Positions 61,447 through 64,000 of a stretch of DNA of 64,000 nucleotides are shown in pieces; the stretch's first letter is position 1; every line of letters starts with the position of its first letter. A program made the translations under genes and the position numbers. Origin of the DNA: Todiramphus chloris collaris (taxonomy: Eukaryota; Chordata; Aves; Coraciiformes; Alcedinidae). The stretch is from positions 25,395,420 through 25,459,419 of the forward strand of contig JANVCC010000021.1 in NCBI GenBank assembly GCA_025345505.1, in the 5' to 3' direction. The notes under the pieces were generated by a model. It was not told the DNA's origin. It saw nothing but the letters and a program-made list of their open reading frames with translations, and did no database searches.

Positions 61447-62198
61447 TTATATCAAGAATATAAATGGTTTTTTATGAGTGGAATGATGTAATAACTTAAG
61501 AACTTTTTGACAAAATTTGTGCTGTGATTGAACACACACTATATAATGTCCAGCACATTACTGACCCTTTTGATTGTGGTATTAAGCACTTCCGTTTGAA
61601 TGTTACCCAAGGGAAAGCAAAAATCCTTCTCTAGCCCTGTTACAATGAAAAGTATGTTGAATAGTACCTACAGAAATTTTGCAGTTTATAGGAGTTTGCA
61701 TGTCAGTCATGATGTATAGTTTTTCTTCATGTATTCAGTGTCAGAAAAGCCTCCCAGAGATGCAACTATATTAGTTCTGAGCACTTTATGCTAAGTCACG
61801 TAAAAGATGCCCAAAGGTCTTCTATACAGTCAGATAAAAAACAATACACAGGTGAAAAGTAGGGCATTTGAAATATCAGAAGGGCACATCTGATGCAAGA
61901 TGCAAGTCTTTGGTTGTTGCACTGTAACATTGCAGATTCCAACTGCATATTTTCTGAAATAGCTAAGAGAATGTACTACTACTATCAAAACCTTAACAGA
62001 TATGAAAAATAAAACTCAAAACATTGCATTTAAGGTAGTGGAGAAAAACGGTGTTATAAAAACAAATGATTATACTCAAAAAGCTGGAACAATTTTTCCC
62101 CATTAAGTGTAATCTGGTATGATCAATCAATAAGGCATGCCATTATTATTGTTTCATATTAACAGAAATACCATCTTTACTAAATATGCTTTATTACT

Positions 62199-62217
62199 GG
62201 GTGGGGGGTGGGGGTGG
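62199..62217 (+). other. Short G-run cluster
   Basis: GGGTGGGGGGTGGGGGTGG: three to four G-tracts with single-base loops, a marginal quadruplex candidate. Confidence 0.55.
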
Positions 62218-63963
62218 AATTAAATTACAATGACATGAAACAAACAAACAGGACAAAAAGGTTTTCTGCCTTTTAATTCATGGAGATTTCCAAAAGCATT
62301 ATGGTAGTAAACCTGCATATGTACCCAGAATGATTGATTAAAAAAGTCTTTTTCAAAATATCTGACATATTCGTAGTCTTCCTTTCAGGAGGTTTTTACC
62401 TGAAAATTTACCTGCATATTTCCCTGGATTTTTTATGACTTTTGCCATCTTTCTATTAGGTAATACCTTCTTTAAGTACTTGATGTGTACAAAAATTGAC
62501 ATTACATTCACTGTAGCTGTCTAACACTACAGAAAATGTCTTGGAAAGACATATTATAAGAACATATACAGTTTTGGTGAATTGGTTGAAAAATAGGGCA
62601 CTGAAAAAAATATGGGAAGTACTATTTCTTTTAAACAGATGAAAATATTTCCTTGTAAGGGACAGGAACAAACCTTTTAGAATCTGGAGATTGACTGAAG
62701 TAGTTGGGTTTTTTTTAGTTTTGTTTTGTATTTAATCTTATGTTCATATACACCATAAGCATTACATGCAAAACACAACATTAGCTCTACATTAAGCACT
62801 CTTTGACAGTATAGAAACACTGCAAAAATGATTAAAAAAACCATTCAAATCCAAAAGAAAATATTTGCCTTCAGTAAGCCAGTACAAAAGCATTGCTTGT
62901 GCAAAAGAAACATCGAAACTTAGGTGGTGGAATATGGATGCTTTAAGAGAACAAAGTGTTGTCTTATTGAATTCATGCTGGGGTCAGGCAAAGAATGACA
63001 AAGAACTATTTAGACAGATTATGCCATGAGCTATTCATTTCCTGTTACCAAGGAAGAGGCAGTAGCCAAAATATTCCAGCCTTCCGGCCGTTATTGTACA
63101 TCTGCTGTTATATTGTTGTTTAGCACACCAAGTTCTCATTGACCAGAGGCTGAGTTAGCATAGTTGTTGCCCCAAAAGACATAGTCAGTAACAGATGTTT
63201 TAAAATGCACATTATGTTACTTTGAGATACTTTTTTTTAAATAACTTGAGAGCAATCAAGTGTAGACTATAGATACATAGTCATAAGTTAATGTACATTT
63301 CTTCTGAGAATAGGCAAGATTGAATCTAATGAGAAAAATATTTAGCTTAACCTGTACATTTTATATTAGAGATATATTTTTTTAATTTGCAATGCACATC
63401 AGCTTTCATGAAAACCCCATACCTGTGCCAAGACACAGAACTAAATTATCTATTGTGAGATATTGCCCAACACACTATAGAATTCAGATAATGCTAAATA
63501 GGTTTTGCAGTCCTTGCATAAAAACCAGATATGACACAATTTAGATACTAACCAGAAGGTGCATATTATCAGATTACGGCCTGAATGTTTTTTACATTAT
63601 CTTTTAAATACACAAAAAGTCAGGATGCATAAGAAATGCACACAAAAATACATCCTAAAACCTTTTCAGTATCTATACCTTTGTACTTCATTGTCTTTCT
63701 TTTTATTTCTGTTGTAATAATATTGTTTATTTCCTTTCTTGAAGATTTTGGTGGGATTTATTATAGCTGAGGAGATGTATTGTTTTCAATGGGAAAAAAA
63801 ATTACAGATGTTTTCATAATGAAAGAATGGACTCTTATTCTTTTTGGTGACACAAAATAATCCTTGAAATGAGTAAACAACTATCATTTGTAAAGGTACC
63901 TTCTCCTCTGTCGCCTTCAAATTTCCTGTAAATAAGTACTTCAAGTAATCCTACAAAGGGAGG

Positions 63964-63981
63964 AAAAAAAAAAGGGGGGGG
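63964..63981. repeat. poly(A)-poly(G) junction
   Basis: Ten A residues followed by eight G residues, then TCTGCAG. Simple sequence near the window end. Confidence 0.8.
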
Positions 63982-64000
63982 TCTGCAGTTAGTGGACGTG

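Larger units (their letters stand above)
54937..64000. other. AT-rich non-coding DNA, no gene seen
   Basis: No gene or clear TE recognised. It contains an A-rich tract (55086-55130), a T/G-rich tract (61361-61446), G-runs (62199-62217) and an A10-G8 junction (63964-63981). The stretch 57880-58500 has a slightly different texture and could be an old repeat. Blocks at 60.9-61.2 and 63.0-63.2 kb look higher in complexity than the background. Confidence 0.5.

Noticed and set aside
1-64000. tRNA, rRNA, CRISPR, bacterial operon features
   Set aside because: None found; the repeat content is vertebrate (avian), so prokaryotic feature types do not apply.

Overview
This window looks like avian nuclear DNA. 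It is AT-rich (roughly two thirds A+T by eye) and CpG-poor. Its recognisable content is almost entirely the fossil retroelement set typical of birds: several CR1 LINE copies with the characteristic 3' end (tandem ATTCTRTG-type 8-mers) and solo LTRs of endogenous retroviruses that open with TGTCCTGGTTT and close with GACA. I cannot assign a species. No complete protein-coding gene, rRNA, tRNA or CRISPR array is visible. The best reading is a gene-poor intergenic region or a very long intron on a large avian chromosome.

Layout. At 1.3-1.9 kb there is a reverse-strand solo LTR. At 7.3 kb there is a short CR1 3' tail. At 10.9-11.0 kb lies one exon-like reverse-strand block (open frame, AG acceptor, good GTAAGG donor) that I cannot identify. 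The segment 12.5-19.1 kb is a dense repeat cluster: a CR1 with a second tiny CR1 3' tail embedded in it, a decayed Ty3/gypsy-type reverse transcriptase fossil (14.4-14.7 kb), a reverse-strand CR1, a longer forward CR1 that still shows reverse-transcriptase C-terminal coding, and a nearly complete 0.8-kb forward solo LTR. A GC-richer patch of unknown nature sits at 24.2-24.6 kb. At 32.9-34.0 kb there is an internal CR1 ORF2 fragment, reverse strand, that lacks its 3' end. At 41.9-42.5 kb there is a much older CR1 copy resembling reptile/amniote-type CR1. At 54.9 kb there is a 5' stub of the same LTR family as the 18.3-kb copy.

The remainder is single-copy-looking AT-rich DNA with poly(A)/poly(T) runs, short microsatellites and a few G-runs. 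Several higher-complexity stretches (about 43.9-45.6, 48.2-52.2, 60.9-61.2 and 63.0-63.2 kb) read like candidate conserved non-coding elements, but that cannot be shown from one sequence. The genes do not work together in any sense here. The retroelements are independent, broken insertions of different ages. The most unexpected item is the gypsy-type reverse transcriptase relic, because Ty3/gypsy elements are very scarce in birds.
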